From NCBI RefSeq assembly GCF_001750165.1, contig NZ_CP015411.1:1950001-2014000 (forward strand): a stretch of 64,000 nucleotides of DNA, written 5' to 3'. Shown here piece after piece: positions 43,321-52,898 of the stretch. Below the pieces are notes generated by a model. That model was not told the DNA's origin and searched no databases. It saw nothing but the letters and a program-made list of their open reading frames with translations. Each line of letters starts with the position of its first letter. The stretch's first letter is position 1. Source of the DNA: Pseudoalteromonas luteoviolacea. Its GTDB lineage: Bacteria; Pseudomonadota; Gammaproteobacteria; Enterobacterales; Alteromonadaceae. The translations under genes were made by a program, and so were the position numbers.

Positions 43321-44220
43321 ATGATTGAAAAATTAAGACAGCCATCAACTTGGCCGCTGTATTTTACATTGCTGATACATGCCACATTGATTTGGATGCA
43401 AGGCCTTTCAAGCGCGATGCTACAAGTACTTCAGGAAATAGAAATTGCAGCTACTATGGCATTAGGTTCTTTTGTTGCGGGTGGAACCGCGTTAGGGGGA
43501 GGTGCTGTGGCATTCCCTGTGATGACCAAAGTGCTAAACATTGAGCCCAACACAGCGAAAGTATTCTCTCTAGCAATTCAAAGCTTTGGGATGACTGCGG
43601 CGACAATCACAATTTTGTGCCGTCGTATTCCTATTTATACTAATTTGGTATTACTTGCACTGCCTATGTCTGCATTGGGTGTTGTATTGAGTTTAATGTA
43701 TGTTGCTCCGATAGCGCCTCGGCTATTAGTTAAATCAATTTTTAGCTTTTTGCTGCTGTGCTTTGCTATGACGATGTTGCTTCGCTGGTGGAGAAAGGCT
43801 CACCATCAACAGAGTGCACAACAAATTCAGCCCAGTAAGCTACGTTTTATGGCAGTCGCTTTCGTTGGTGGCATTGCAAGTGGTCTTGTCGGCTCTGGCT
43901 CTGATATTGCGTTATTTGCATTGCTTGTGATCGCTTACAATGCAGATATTAAAAAAGCAACGGCAACATCTGTGGTGGTAATGGCATTTACTTCACTTGT
44001 TGGTAGTGCAGTAAATGCTTGGTATTTAGGGACGATTACGCCAAAAATAGAAAGCTATTTGTTAGCTGCAATCCCAATTGTCGTAGTTGGCGCGCCGCTT
44101 GGTGCCTATGTCTGCTCTAAAGTGAAGGTAGGGCAATTAGTTAGTTTCTTGTTATTACTTATTGTGTTGGAAGTGTCTTTCACAAGTTATGAGCTTTGGT
44201 TGGGTAACGTAATAATGTGA
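43321..44220 (+). CDS. TauE/SafE-family permease (sulfite exporter-like)
   Basis: 299 residues, about eight membrane helices in two related halves. SFVAGGTALGGGAVAFPVMT and FVGGIASGLVGSGSDIALFAL are the paired Gly-rich family motifs. Members export sulfite, sulfoacetate or related anions. The N-terminal 30 residues are extra and polar. It precedes the TetR-RND genes by 80 bp and may be co-regulated through the shared palindrome. Confidence 0.82.
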   Translation: MIEKLRQPSTWPLYFTLLIHATLIWMQGLSSAMLQVLQEIEIAATMALGSFVAGGTALGGGAVAFPVMTKVLNIEPNTAKVFSLAIQSFGMTAATITILCRRIPIYTNLVLLALPMSALGVVLSLMYVAPIAPRLLVKSIFSFLLLCFAMTMLLRWWRKAHHQQSAQQIQPSKLRFMAVAFVGGIASGLVGSGSDIALFALLVIAYNADIKKATATSVVVMAFTSLVGSAVNAWYLGTITPKIESYLLAAIPIVVVGAPLGAYVCSKVKVGQLVSFLLLLIVLEVSFTSYELWLGNVIM

Positions 44221-44262
44221 TTAAAGTTTGAACATTTATTTGACTGTGGGCTAGACTTTTTA

Positions 44263-44284
44263 TTTAATTAACCAGTTGATTAAA
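44263..44284. promoter_or_regulatory. TetR operator-like palindrome, copy 2
   Basis: TTTAATTAA-CCAG-TTGATTAAA lies 17-38 bases before the TetR gene start. It shares AATTAAYCRSYTGATTAA with copy 1 at the same spacing, consistent with autoregulation. Confidence 0.65.
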
Positions 44285-44300
44285 AAAATAAGAAAACAAG

Positions 44301-44957
44301 ATGGAACCAGATACCAATAAAAAAGCCACACGGGGTCGCCCAGTCTGTGAGTTAAAGCAAGCTGAGCAGAGAACCAAGCTGATATTAGCAGCGAAGCAAC
44401 TGCTCAATACTAAGTCATATAGTCAAATTACTATCCGGGACATCGCCTCTGAAGCAAGTATTAATTCGGCCATGATAAAATACTATTTTGGCAGTAAAGA
44501 AAATCTATTTGTTGAATTAATTCAGACCATTGCAGACGAACAGTTTTCTCAGTTTGAAGGTTTAACAGAGCAATCTCAGCCCGTTTATCAATTTATACTC
44601 CGCTTTGGCGAAATTTTGCAAACTCACCCTGGTATTGTGCATCTGTTGAGTGAAGAAGTCCTTAATAAAACAACGCCTTTGGCACAAGCCTTTATGGCTT
44701 CGTTTCCAGCGCGTGTTTCAAAGTTTTTACCTCTTTTGATTCAAAAAGAAACAGGCTCAGAGGATCATAAAAAAGCAAAGTTAGCAGCTTTTCAGCTTAT
44801 TACACTTGTTGTTTCACCCTATATTTTAAAAACCTTGCGTCAGCAGGCCTGGCAAATTGATGACTCTGAAATCCAAGGTGAAGCATGGGCAAAGGATTTA
44901 TACCAGCATTTCATTTACGGACTTAAGGAGAGTGATATCAATGAGGTGGGATCTTAG
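44301..44957 (+). CDS. TetR-family repressor
   Basis: 218 residues. The N-terminal helix-turn-helix is typical (ITIRDIASEASINSAMIKYY then FGSKENLFVELI). The C-terminal ligand domain is not specific. Its stop overlaps the start of the adaptor gene by 17 bases, so repressor, adaptor and pump form one operon. The palindrome just upstream suggests self-repression. Confidence 0.88.
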   Translation: MEPDTNKKATRGRPVCELKQAEQRTKLILAAKQLLNTKSYSQITIRDIASEASINSAMIKYYFGSKENLFVELIQTIADEQFSQFEGLTEQSQPVYQFILRFGEILQTHPGIVHLLSEEVLNKTTPLAQAFMASFPARVSKFLPLLIQKETGSEDHKKAKLAAFQLITLVVSPYILKTLRQQAWQIDDSEIQGEAWAKDLYQHFIYGLKESDINEVGS

Positions 44958-46290
44958 CGCGAAAAAAAACTTGCCTATCGCCATTTTAGTGGGGGCAGTG
45001 CTTGTGATTCTAGTGGTTAAATTAGCATCATCGACTAAACACAGTAACACTGAGCAAGTTGGACAAGCGGCTCAATTTCGAGCACTAGTGATGGAATCAG
45101 TGAGGCCAGAAATTGTTGGGTATGGAAAAGTCACACCTAATATTCAGCTCAACAGCCTTGCACAAGTTTCAGGCGCTGTGACTTATTTACATCCAGCGTT
45201 AAAAAAAGGAGAGATCTTTAAACAAGGTACACTGTTGTTAGAGATTGATGACAGTGATTACCAATTACAGTTGGCTAAAGCGGAGGCGAGTTTAGCCAGC
45301 GCTGAAGTTGAACTTGCAGCAAAAAAAACGTCAATTAATAATAATCAACTAGATATTAAATTGAGCCAACATAAGTTAAAGATAGCGGAAGCTGAATTTT
45401 CAAGACTGAAGCGCTTGTTTGCTGGGGCGAGTGTGTCTCAAACTGAACTTGATAAGGGTCAGCAAAATGTCTTGGTGCAGCAACAAGACTTGCAGCGAAA
45501 CTTAAATCAAGGGCGTTTGTTACCGCTCGAAGTGAAGGCGTTAAAGGCGCAAGTTAAAAAAGCCGATGCTGATGTTAATAAAGCCAAGCTTGATATCGCA
45601 CGCACCAAAGTTCGCTTGCCGTTTAATGGCCGAATTCATCACGTCAATATTGAGCAAGGTCAGTTAGTTACCAAAGGCGCAAATTTATTCAGTGCCAGTG
45701 ATATCGAAAAAGTGCTGATAAACGCGCAATATACTTATCAAACATTCAACCAATTTTCTGGATTTTTTAAGCAAGCGCCCAACTTACAAAATATCTCAGA
45801 GGATGGGATGGCGGCTTACTTAAAAGCACAAGGTCTTGAGGCAAAAATAGAGATATTGGCCCAGCCCGGGGTTTACTGGCCTGCATCGATTGAGCGTCTC
45901 AGTGATGAAATTGATCCTCAAAGCCAAACTGTGGGTGTTGTGGTATCTATCTCTGATAGTTATCAGCAAATTTCATTGGGTGAAAAGCCACCTCTGCTTG
46001 CCGGTATGCGAGCGAGAGTGACTTTGTCTGCCAGTGAACAAGCATTTGTAGTGATCCCGCGGCATTTTGTTCGAGATGGTCATGCGTTATTGGCGGATAA
46101 AAATGATAAATTAACAAAACTTCCTTTGCATGGTGCAATAAAGCAAGGGGATACCTTTCTACTAGATAAGCCATCACTTGTTGGCGCTAAGCTCATCACT
46201 ACAGATTTGTTTCCTGCAATTTCGGGGACTCAATTAAACCTCACCTCTACAGCATTGCTAAGTGATACGACAGCAGCGGAGCGGCACTGA
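44941..46290 (+). CDS. RND efflux periplasmic adaptor
   Basis: 449 residues from ATG 44941 with AAGGAG upstream. An N-terminal membrane helix (LPIAILVGAVLVILVVKLAS), lipoyl halves (QVSGAVTYLHPALKKGEIFK and RLPFNGRIHHVNIEQGQLV), a long helical hairpin of about 110 residues, and a barrel domain. The start overlaps the repressor gene and the stop is one base before the pump start. Confidence 0.88.
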   Translation: MRWDLSAKKNLPIAILVGAVLVILVVKLASSTKHSNTEQVGQAAQFRALVMESVRPEIVGYGKVTPNIQLNSLAQVSGAVTYLHPALKKGEIFKQGTLLLEIDDSDYQLQLAKAEASLASAEVELAAKKTSINNNQLDIKLSQHKLKIAEAEFSRLKRLFAGASVSQTELDKGQQNVLVQQQDLQRNLNQGRLLPLEVKALKAQVKKADADVNKAKLDIARTKVRLPFNGRIHHVNIEQGQLVTKGANLFSASDIEKVLINAQYTYQTFNQFSGFFKQAPNLQNISEDGMAAYLKAQGLEAKIEILAQPGVYWPASIERLSDEIDPQSQTVGVVVSISDSYQQISLGEKPPLLAGMRARVTLSASEQAFVVIPRHFVRDGHALLADKNDKLTKLPLHGAIKQGDTFLLDKPSLVGAKLITTDLFPAISGTQLNLTSTALLSDTTAAERH

Positions 46291-46291
46291 T

Positions 46292-49200
46292 ATGATACGT
46301 TTTTTCATTGCGCACCCGACGGCTGCTAATATTTTAATGGTGCTATTTTTGGCAATTGGGCTATTCAGTTTGCCACAAATTAAGCGAGAAACGTTACCAC
46401 AAATTGAAAGCTATCAGATCGATATTGTGGTGCCATATCCAGGGGCAACCGCGGAGAATGTTGAACAAAAAATTTGTTTGAGCCTTGAGCGAGCTTTAGA
46501 TGGGATCAGCTTTTTAGAAGAGCGTCATTGCGTCGCGAGACAAAACATTGGCCAAATGACAGTTAAAATGTTTGAGCAGGGGGACTTTGAGCAATTTACA
46601 ACAGATGTAAAAAATGCGTTAGACACCATCGATGATTTTCCAGAGCAGGTTGAGCAGTGGACCATTCAGGAACGTGGTAGAACACAAGACGTTGTCAGTA
46701 TCGCACTGACATCAAAATACAATGATCTAACACGTGTAGAGTTAAAAGCATTGGCTGAGCAAGTTAAGCAACGTCTACTACGTGACCCAAATATTCCCAT
46801 AATTGAAATTAATGATTTTTCAAAACATCAGCTGAGAGTCAGTGCGTCACAGGAGACGTTACGTCAATATGGACTGAGCATGGAAGAGCTGGGGAGGCGT
46901 GTGTCTAGTCAAAACATTGAATTGCCATTAGGTACACTCAACACTGAAAATGCGGATACACAAATTCGCTTGATGGACGAAAGAAAAGATATCGATTCAC
47001 TGAGTGCGTTGGTTGTGGCGTCCGGCACACAGGGAAATGATGTGACCGTGGCTGATTTAGGTCAGGTGCATAATACGTTTGAAAAAGATGAAAAGCGAAT
47101 TTACTACGATGGTCGACAAGCTGCAATTTTGACCGTGAAAAAGAACTCAGTGGATGACAGTTTGCGAGTACTCAAGGCCACTGAGGACGCACTTTTACAG
47201 ATTAAATCCAGCTTGCCTGATAGTGTGGTACTCACTTTAACCAGTGATAACACCAGTTTGGTGAAAGATAGAATATCACTGTTGATCAGTAATGCTTGGC
47301 AAGGCCTATTATTGGTTTTTGGTGTGATGTGGCTGTTTTTCTCATTTAAATATGCTTTTTGGGTCATGATGGGGTTGCCTGTTTCATTTTTAGCGAGTTT
47401 CTTTTTAATGCTGCATTTTGGTGTGTCTATCAACATGTTGTCTATGGTGGCACTGCTATTGGCGCTTGGGATTTTGATGGATGACGCCATTGTGATTGCC
47501 GAGTCTATTGGTACCAAAATTGAGCAAGGTCTAGCAGTTCAGGAGGCTGTGTTAAAAGGCACGCTGGTTGTGTTGCCTGGCGTGTTGTCTTCTTTTGTGA
47601 CGACACTATGTATTTTCATTGGTCTTGTGTTTATTGAAGGGAATTTAGGTCAGATCCTCAAGGTGATCCCCATTGTGTTGATTTCAGTTATCACCGTTTC
47701 TTTGATTGAAGCCTTTTTGATTTTACCCAATCATTTATCTCATGCTCTGCAATCTAAAACCAGAGATAATCCTTTGTCCTTAAAAGTAGCCGATATTCGA
47801 AGTCGTTTTGAAGCGAAGTTTCGTCGCTGGAATGATGCGATTTTGTTTTTAAACCATCGCCTAATAAAGTACAGATACCTAGTGATTGGCGTTGTGATTG
47901 CGTGTTTCTTTTTTTCGCTAAGTATGTTGATCTCTGGGACGTTAAAATTTACCGCTTTTCCTGATATTGACGGGGATGTTTTGCAGGGAAGGCTTTTGAT
48001 GCCTAATGGCACGCCTTTCGGAGTCACAAAGCAAACTATGGGCAAGATTGAAGCTGCCTTAGCGCGCACCAACGAAAAACTTAGTAAAGATGAAGGTGCA
48101 AAGCTGGTCAGAGCGATGACCATCACGTATGGAGAAAATCCAGACTATCAAGATCAGGGGGCCAATCTTGCTTATATCTCTGTTGATTTGCTCGGTGCCG
48201 AGCAGCGTCAAACCACCATTCAGGCTTTTTCTGATCTTTGGCGGACTGAACTTGGCACTTTGCCAGAGGCACTAACCCTGTCATTTAAAGAGCCTAAACT
48301 TGGACCACAAGGACGTGCGATTGATATTCGTTTGATGTCAGATAACACCACCGATTTGGCCCATGCCGCATACAAATTAAAAGCTTGGTTAAAGGGCTAT
48401 CAAGGTGTACAAAATATCACGGATGATTTACGGCCGGGCAAACCTGAATACACCTTAACGCTTAAGTCAGGTACATTAGACTTGGGGATTAACTCCATGA
48501 TCATTGCCAATCAGTTAAGGCCTGCTTTTCAAGGTACTAAGCTACTAGAAACGCATATTGGCCTTGAAGACTATGAGGTGACAGTCAAGCTCAGCGAAGA
48601 CAGTATGAATGATTATAGAGACTTCGATAATTTTCCAATCATTCACCCTGTTTCCCGAGTCGCCATTCCACTTTCAGCGCTGGTGAATATTGAACAAACA
48701 CGCGGATTTGCAGTGATTAATCGTTTTGATAGTTTGACCAGTGTATCCGTGTATGCTGATGTAGATAGTGAGCTGAATACGGCGTCAGCAGTGGTGGGAG
48801 ATTTAAAAAAAGCATTTCTTACAGACTTGCAGACTCGCTATCCTTCAATGAGCTACAGCATTGAAGGTGAGGTCAAAAATGCAGGGATTACTCAAGCCTC
48901 AATGCGCAGAGCCATGCTATTGGGTATGATTGGGATCTTTCTGCTATTGGCGCTGCAATTTCATAGCTATATTGAGCCTATTATCGTGATGGTTTCAATT
49001 CCACTTGCCATGATTGGTGTGATTTGGGGCCACTTTATCATGGGGATAAATTTCTCAATGCCTTCTTTGATGGGGTTTATTTCTTTAGCGGGCATTGTGG
49101 TTAATGATTCCATCTTGCTGGTTCAGTTTGTGAAAAGCCGGGTGAAGCAGGGAATGAGTGTACATGAAGCCGCAGCGATGGCTAGTCACGATAGATTTCG

Positions 49201-49423
49201 TGCGGTGGTGTTAACTTCGGTAACAACGGTTGCTGGCATGACGCCTTTACTGTTTGAGACCAGCTTGCAAGCGCAAATATTAATACCGCTGGCAACCAGT
49301 ATTGTATTTGGCATTATTACTTCGACTTGCTTAGTATTATTGGTATTGCCATGTTTATACAGTGTTTTAGAAGATTTTGGCGTAGCAAAACCGCGTACGG
49401 TTCACAGCCCCATCCATTCGTAA
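46292..49423 (+). CDS. RND efflux pump, HAE1/AcrB-like
   Basis: 1043 residues, full length. It starts MIRFFIAHPTAANILMVLFL. The proton-relay pair is in GILMDDAIVIAESIGTKIEQ (about residue 400), with twelve expected helices and two periplasmic loops. With the upstream adaptor it forms a pump lacking its own outer-membrane channel. The substrate is unknown; export of halogenated products of the nearby bmp genes is possible but only suggested by position. Confidence 0.9.
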   Translation: MIRFFIAHPTAANILMVLFLAIGLFSLPQIKRETLPQIESYQIDIVVPYPGATAENVEQKICLSLERALDGISFLEERHCVARQNIGQMTVKMFEQGDFEQFTTDVKNALDTIDDFPEQVEQWTIQERGRTQDVVSIALTSKYNDLTRVELKALAEQVKQRLLRDPNIPIIEINDFSKHQLRVSASQETLRQYGLSMEELGRRVSSQNIELPLGTLNTENADTQIRLMDERKDIDSLSALVVASGTQGNDVTVADLGQVHNTFEKDEKRIYYDGRQAAILTVKKNSVDDSLRVLKATEDALLQIKSSLPDSVVLTLTSDNTSLVKDRISLLISNAWQGLLLVFGVMWLFFSFKYAFWVMMGLPVSFLASFFLMLHFGVSINMLSMVALLLALGILMDDAIVIAESIGTKIEQGLAVQEAVLKGTLVVLPGVLSSFVTTLCIFIGLVFIEGNLGQILKVIPIVLISVITVSLIEAFLILPNHLSHALQSKTRDNPLSLKVADIRSRFEAKFRRWNDAILFLNHRLIKYRYLVIGVVIACFFFSLSMLISGTLKFTAFPDIDGDVLQGRLLMPNGTPFGVTKQTMGKIEAALARTNEKLSKDEGAKLVRAMTITYGENPDYQDQGANLAYISVDLLGAEQRQTTIQAFSDLWRTELGTLPEALTLSFKEPKLGPQGRAIDIRLMSDNTTDLAHAAYKLKAWLKGYQGVQNITDDLRPGKPEYTLTLKSGTLDLGINSMIIANQLRPAFQGTKLLETHIGLEDYEVTVKLSEDSMNDYRDFDNFPIIHPVSRVAIPLSALVNIEQTRGFAVINRFDSLTSVSVYADVDSELNTASAVVGDLKKAFLTDLQTRYPSMSYSIEGEVKNAGITQASMRRAMLLGMIGIFLLLALQFHSYIEPIIVMVSIPLAMIGVIWGHFIMGINFSMPSLMGFISLAGIVVNDSILLVQFVKSRVKQGMSVHEAAAMASHDRFRAVVLTSVTTVAGMTPLLFETSLQAQILIPLATSIVFGIITSTCLVLLVLPCLYSVLEDFGVAKPRTVHSPIHS

Positions 49424-49542
49424 AGTTGAACGTGTATACCGTTTAAACAGACGGTGTGCACGTTTATATCAAGCTGACTTGTTCTTTGCGCTTGTCATTG
49501 TTAAAAAGTAGGTCATGTCATCTCTATCGGTAAATTAAGGTA

Positions 49543-50373
49543 ATGCTGGAGTTTTTGGAAGTTGCAGCAAAGCAGATATTAATCGCTTTTTCTAATTTAT
49601 TGTTAATAGCATTGTTTTTTATGCTGCTGGCTGTATTGGTCAAAGGAAAGAAAGTGCTCAAACAGGCTCGTTGCGCTTTGGCTTCGGGCACATTTAACCT
49701 CGGTTGGATGGGATTAAATTTATTACTGTTAATACCTGTAGCGGGCGGACTATATGCGTTCTTTTATTCATACCCTGTAGGTATCATAGACAGATCTTTT
49801 TGGTATGTTTTACCGGAACCTTTGGTGATATTGGCTGCCGTATTTTTAGGAGACTTTATTGGTTATTGGCGACATCGTTTTGAGCATTCAAAAATACTGT
49901 GGCCTTCGCATCGAGTTCATCATACTGACGAGCATATGACTTGGCTAACATTGCAGCGTTTTCACCCAGTGAATTTTTTCACAACCATGATCATAGATAC
50001 TTCATTTTTGATATTAATGGGGATTCCGCCGTACGCAATTGTGGCTAATAATGTGGTCAGAAACTATTACGGTTATTTTATTCACGCAGATTTGCCTTGG
50101 AATTACGGTAAATGGAATAAGGTCTTTGTGTCTCCGGTTATGCACCGCTGGCATCATGCCGCCAATCGTGAGGCTTATCACACTAATTTTGCTACTGTAT
50201 TTTCTATTTTTGACCGCGCCTTTGGCACTTATCGAGTACCCGGACCATGTGACGAACCGCTGGGGGTGAAAGACAGTTACGGCAAATCTTTCGTAGCCGA
50301 ATTACTCCATCCATTTAACCCTAAAGCATATAGTGTGAAAAAGCGGCCCAAAGTCACGCAAACAAGCAAATAA
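49543..50373 (+). CDS. sterol desaturase/fatty acid hydroxylase-type membrane di-iron protein
   Basis: 276 residues with about four membrane helices. The histidine boxes are complete: HRFEH, HRVHHTDEH and HRWHHAANREAYHTN, which bind two irons. Members hydroxylate or desaturate lipids. A strong two-way terminator separates it from the bmp genes, so it is not in their operon. Confidence 0.87.
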   Translation: MLEFLEVAAKQILIAFSNLLLIALFFMLLAVLVKGKKVLKQARCALASGTFNLGWMGLNLLLLIPVAGGLYAFFYSYPVGIIDRSFWYVLPEPLVILAAVFLGDFIGYWRHRFEHSKILWPSHRVHHTDEHMTWLTLQRFHPVNFFTTMIIDTSFLILMGIPPYAIVANNVVRNYYGYFIHADLPWNYGKWNKVFVSPVMHRWHHAANREAYHTNFATVFSIFDRAFGTYRVPGPCDEPLGVKDSYGKSFVAELLHPFNPKAYSVKKRPKVTQTSK

Positions 50374-50374
50374 A

Positions 50375-50399
50375 AAAAGAGCCCGATTAGGGCTCTTTT
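50375..50399. terminator. bidirectional terminator between hydroxylase and bmp10
   Basis: AAAAGAGCCC and GGGCTCTTTT pair around GATTA, with A/U tracts on both sides. Confidence 0.88.
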
Positions 50400-50450
50400 G
50401 GGCTTTCACGCTTGGGGTGTGCGCCGTTTTATGTGAGTCGGTTTGTCGAG

Positions 50451-51681
50451 TCAGCTTAATTGGGCTAACGCTTTAAATAGGTCAATATCTGTGTTACTCA
50501 ACAGTGCTTTTGGCACATCGAGCTTGTTAGCGATGATTTTTTTGGCGGCCATAAATTCTTTTGCGCAGTTGATACAGTCTGCCGCAATGATTTTGCCTTG
50601 TTTTAGATACCAAAGAGATAAAGCTTTGTCGTCTTTTTGACGTAAAACGGTTTCATCGTAGCCTTGGTTGAGACCTGCAATTTGTATTTTGCAATCAAAT
50701 TGATCTGACCAAAACCAAGGGACTGCTGTGACGGGTTTATATTTTCCACAGATGGTCGCGGCGGCTGTTTTTGCCTGTTCCAGAGCATTGGGTACAGATT
50801 CAATGCGTGTTGCAAGGCCACTGTGGTGTTCAATACCTATGGTGCAATCACCTGCGGCATAAATGTTCATGTCAGTGGTTTGGCAAAGCTCGTTTATCAC
50901 AATGCCGCCATGCTCGACTAATAATCCAGCCTCTTGTGCAAGTTCGGTGTAGGTTTGAGCGCCTATTCCGACAACTACAATGTCGGCGGGGATCACTTTG
51001 TCTTCACACAATACGGTGCTGACAGCATCCTTGCCTTGAAATGCCACCACATTCGTCTGTGTAAAAATTTTAATGCCATTGCTTTTATGTAGTTTGTGAT
51101 AGAACGCGGAAATACGTTTCGCCGTGACACGCGCAAGTAGTCGGGATTCACGTTCTATAATGGTGACATCATGGCCCATTTTTTTTTAGCACCGCGGCGG
51201 TTTCTAGGCCAATATAGCCGCCTCCAACCATTACGATACGCTTCTTATTACTGTTTTCACCTATAGCGAGAGAGAGCTTTTCGATATCGTTTAAGGTTTT
51301 TATGTAAAAAATATTGTTTAATTGCGCCCCCATGCAGTCCGCTGTCCGTGCGCGACTGCCGGTGCAAATGAGCAGTTTGTCATAACTGAGGTGCTCGCCA
51401 TTATGTAATTCAATACGTTGCTGCGCAGGCTCGATACGCTTTACTCGGGTTTTTAACCTAAATTCGATGTTCTCTTTTTGGTACGCGCCTTGAGGGCGGA
51501 TCAGCAGTTTTTCCGCAGTCACTTGGTTTTGTAAGTAGGTTTTCGATAGTGGTGGGCGGTGATAGGGCAGGCTGTCTTCATCGGTCAGCAGTACGATTTG
51601 CCCTGTCCATCCTTCTTTGCGCAAACTGATGCATGCTTGTGCACCTGCATGACCTCCACCGATAATGACACACCTTTGCAT
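50451..51681 (-). pseudogene. bmp10: Bmp10-like ferredoxin reductase, frameshifted in a homopolymer
   Basis: The start at 51681 has AGGAG upstream (MQRCVIIGGGHAGAQACISL, FAD dinucleotide fold). The NAD fold is VMVGGGYIGLETAAVL. Later motifs are AAGDCTIGIEHHSG and the reductase C-terminus ending ALAQLS. At 51179-51187 a run of nine T (A on the coding strand) shifts the frame and gives a stop after LKKNGP. With eight the frame continues LKKMGHDVTIIERES, and the gene becomes 409 residues. In the bmp pathway Bmp10 passes electrons from NAD(P)H to ferredoxin Bmp9 for the P450 Bmp7. A sequencing error in the run cannot be excluded. Confidence 0.82.
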
Positions 51682-51691
51682 ATCAAACTCC

Positions 51692-52012
51692 TTAATATTG
51701 TGATTCTGGCAAATGTACTTGCAAACCATGATGCTCATCAGAGACCAGTACTTGGCAGCTAAGTCTGCTCAAATCTGTGGGCTCAGAGACCATCTCTAAT
51801 ATGTCACTCTCACTACTGTCTGGTGCAGCAATTTTTCCTTGCCAATCAGTCGTTAAATAGCAGTGACAAGTGGCACAGCTACCAGAGCCACCGCATTCAG
51901 CTTCAATGCCCTCGACCATATTTTCCATGGCAGCTTGCATCAAAGATGTGCCATTTGGTACATCGACCTTGGTTTCGTTTCCTGCAAAATCTACAAATGT
52001 AATCTCAGGCAT
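51692..52012 (-). CDS. bmp9: Bmp9-like [2Fe-2S] ferredoxin
   Basis: 106 residues from ATG 52012 (MPEITFVDFAGNETKVDVPN). The cluster ligands are in ECGGSGSCATCHC and LSRLSCQVL, the adrenodoxin/putidaredoxin pattern (C-x5-C-x2-C...C). It carries electrons from Bmp10 to the P450. It starts 11 bp after the bmp8 stop and is followed 10 bp later by bmp10, so 8-9-10 are one leftward operon. Confidence 0.85.
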   Translation of the reverse strand: MPEITFVDFAGNETKVDVPNGTSLMQAAMENMVEGIEAECGGSGSCATCHCYLTTDWQGKIAAPDSSESDILEMVSEPTDLSRLSCQVLVSDEHHGLQVHLPESQY

Positions 52013-52022
52013 TATGACATCC

Positions 52023-52613
52023 CTATACAGTGAATTTAGTAATTTGATTGATCTCATCAAGAATGGCTGCAGGGTCGGCTTCTAGCTGACTGTCCATTGC
52101 CGTATTCCAGCGATTTAAGAAACCGCAAATAGCGACAACAGCTGCAATTTCAATGACAGCTTGTTCAGAGTAATACTTGCCGAGCTCTACATAATGCGAC
52201 TTTTCTAAGTGGGCAGGTGAAGTACTGCATGCAAACGCAAAACGCAGCGCAGCACGCTCGGCTTGGTCATAAAGCACATTGGTTTCAAATTCAAAGGCAG
52301 CTAATACCTTGGCTTTGTTGACATTGACGCGACTGGCAATATGTGAAAAGTGTCCTTGGCAGTACTGACAGCCTGCAGCATTGCTACTGATGGTGGCTAT
52401 GGCCCATTTGAGTTCATTATCAATGTGTTCAAACTTGCTCAGGCAACCAAATAGCTGCCCAAACGCCTGCGCCAGCATAGGGTTTTTTGCCATGGTAAGG
52501 ATACCGTTTGGAATAAATCCGAGGTTGTTCTCTATGGCTTGATAAATTGGTTCCAAATGCGGCGTTGATTCTCGATTGACCGGTTTAACCAAATGGTTAT
52601 TACCCTGTTTCAT
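52023..52613 (-). CDS. bmp8: Bmp8-like carboxymuconolactone decarboxylase-family reductive debrominase
   Basis: 196 residues from ATG 52613 (an ATG at 52649 would add twelve). The AhpD-like C-x-x-C with a trailing His is in SNAAGCQYCQGHFSHIA, and the helical core is typical of the family. In the pentabromopseudilin pathway Bmp8 uses these thiols to remove one bromine from tetrabromopyrrole. Identification rests on the family plus its place in the bmp context. It is the first gene of the leftward operon and divergent from bmp1. Confidence 0.78.
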   Translation of the reverse strand: MKQGNNHLVKPVNRESTPHLEPIYQAIENNLGFIPNGILTMAKNPMLAQAFGQLFGCLSKFEHIDNELKWAIATISSNAAGCQYCQGHFSHIASRVNVNKAKVLAAFEFETNVLYDQAERAALRFAFACSTSPAHLEKSHYVELGKYYSEQAVIEIAAVVAICGFLNRWNTAMDSQLEADPAAILDEINQITKFTV

Positions 52614-52898
52614 ATACCCTTGCTTCCTTTTTAGTGATAGTCCCATCAAGTTAATTTTTTTACGTCACCTTGCCTATAGTCCGTTCGGACCAAGTGGATA
52701 GTCCACAGGAGCTATGTTCGAAAAACCACGATAGAGATAAAGTTTTTACAGACGAACGAGCTGGGCATAGAGCACCCGTTCAAGGCCGATAGAGTCAAGT
52801 GCCTACAGAAAACGAGCCTGAGGATACGGATAAACATTGAGGTGTTTTGAGTGTTTGTTGCAGGTCAACAATATTGCCAGACTAGATAGGAAACTAGG
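52614..52898. promoter_or_regulatory. divergent bmp8/bmp1 promoter region
   Basis: Two adjacent inverted repeats stand out: GTCCGTTCGGAC (52679-52690) and GTGGATAGTCCAC (52694-52706), sharing GTCC half-sites. They sit between the two starts and are good candidates for a regulator site controlling both operons. Confidence 0.5.

Noticed and set aside
49424..49480. Terminator after the second RND pump gene
   Set aside because: AACGTG...CACGTT pairing is present but the stem is broken by mismatches and the U-run is poor; not called as a feature.
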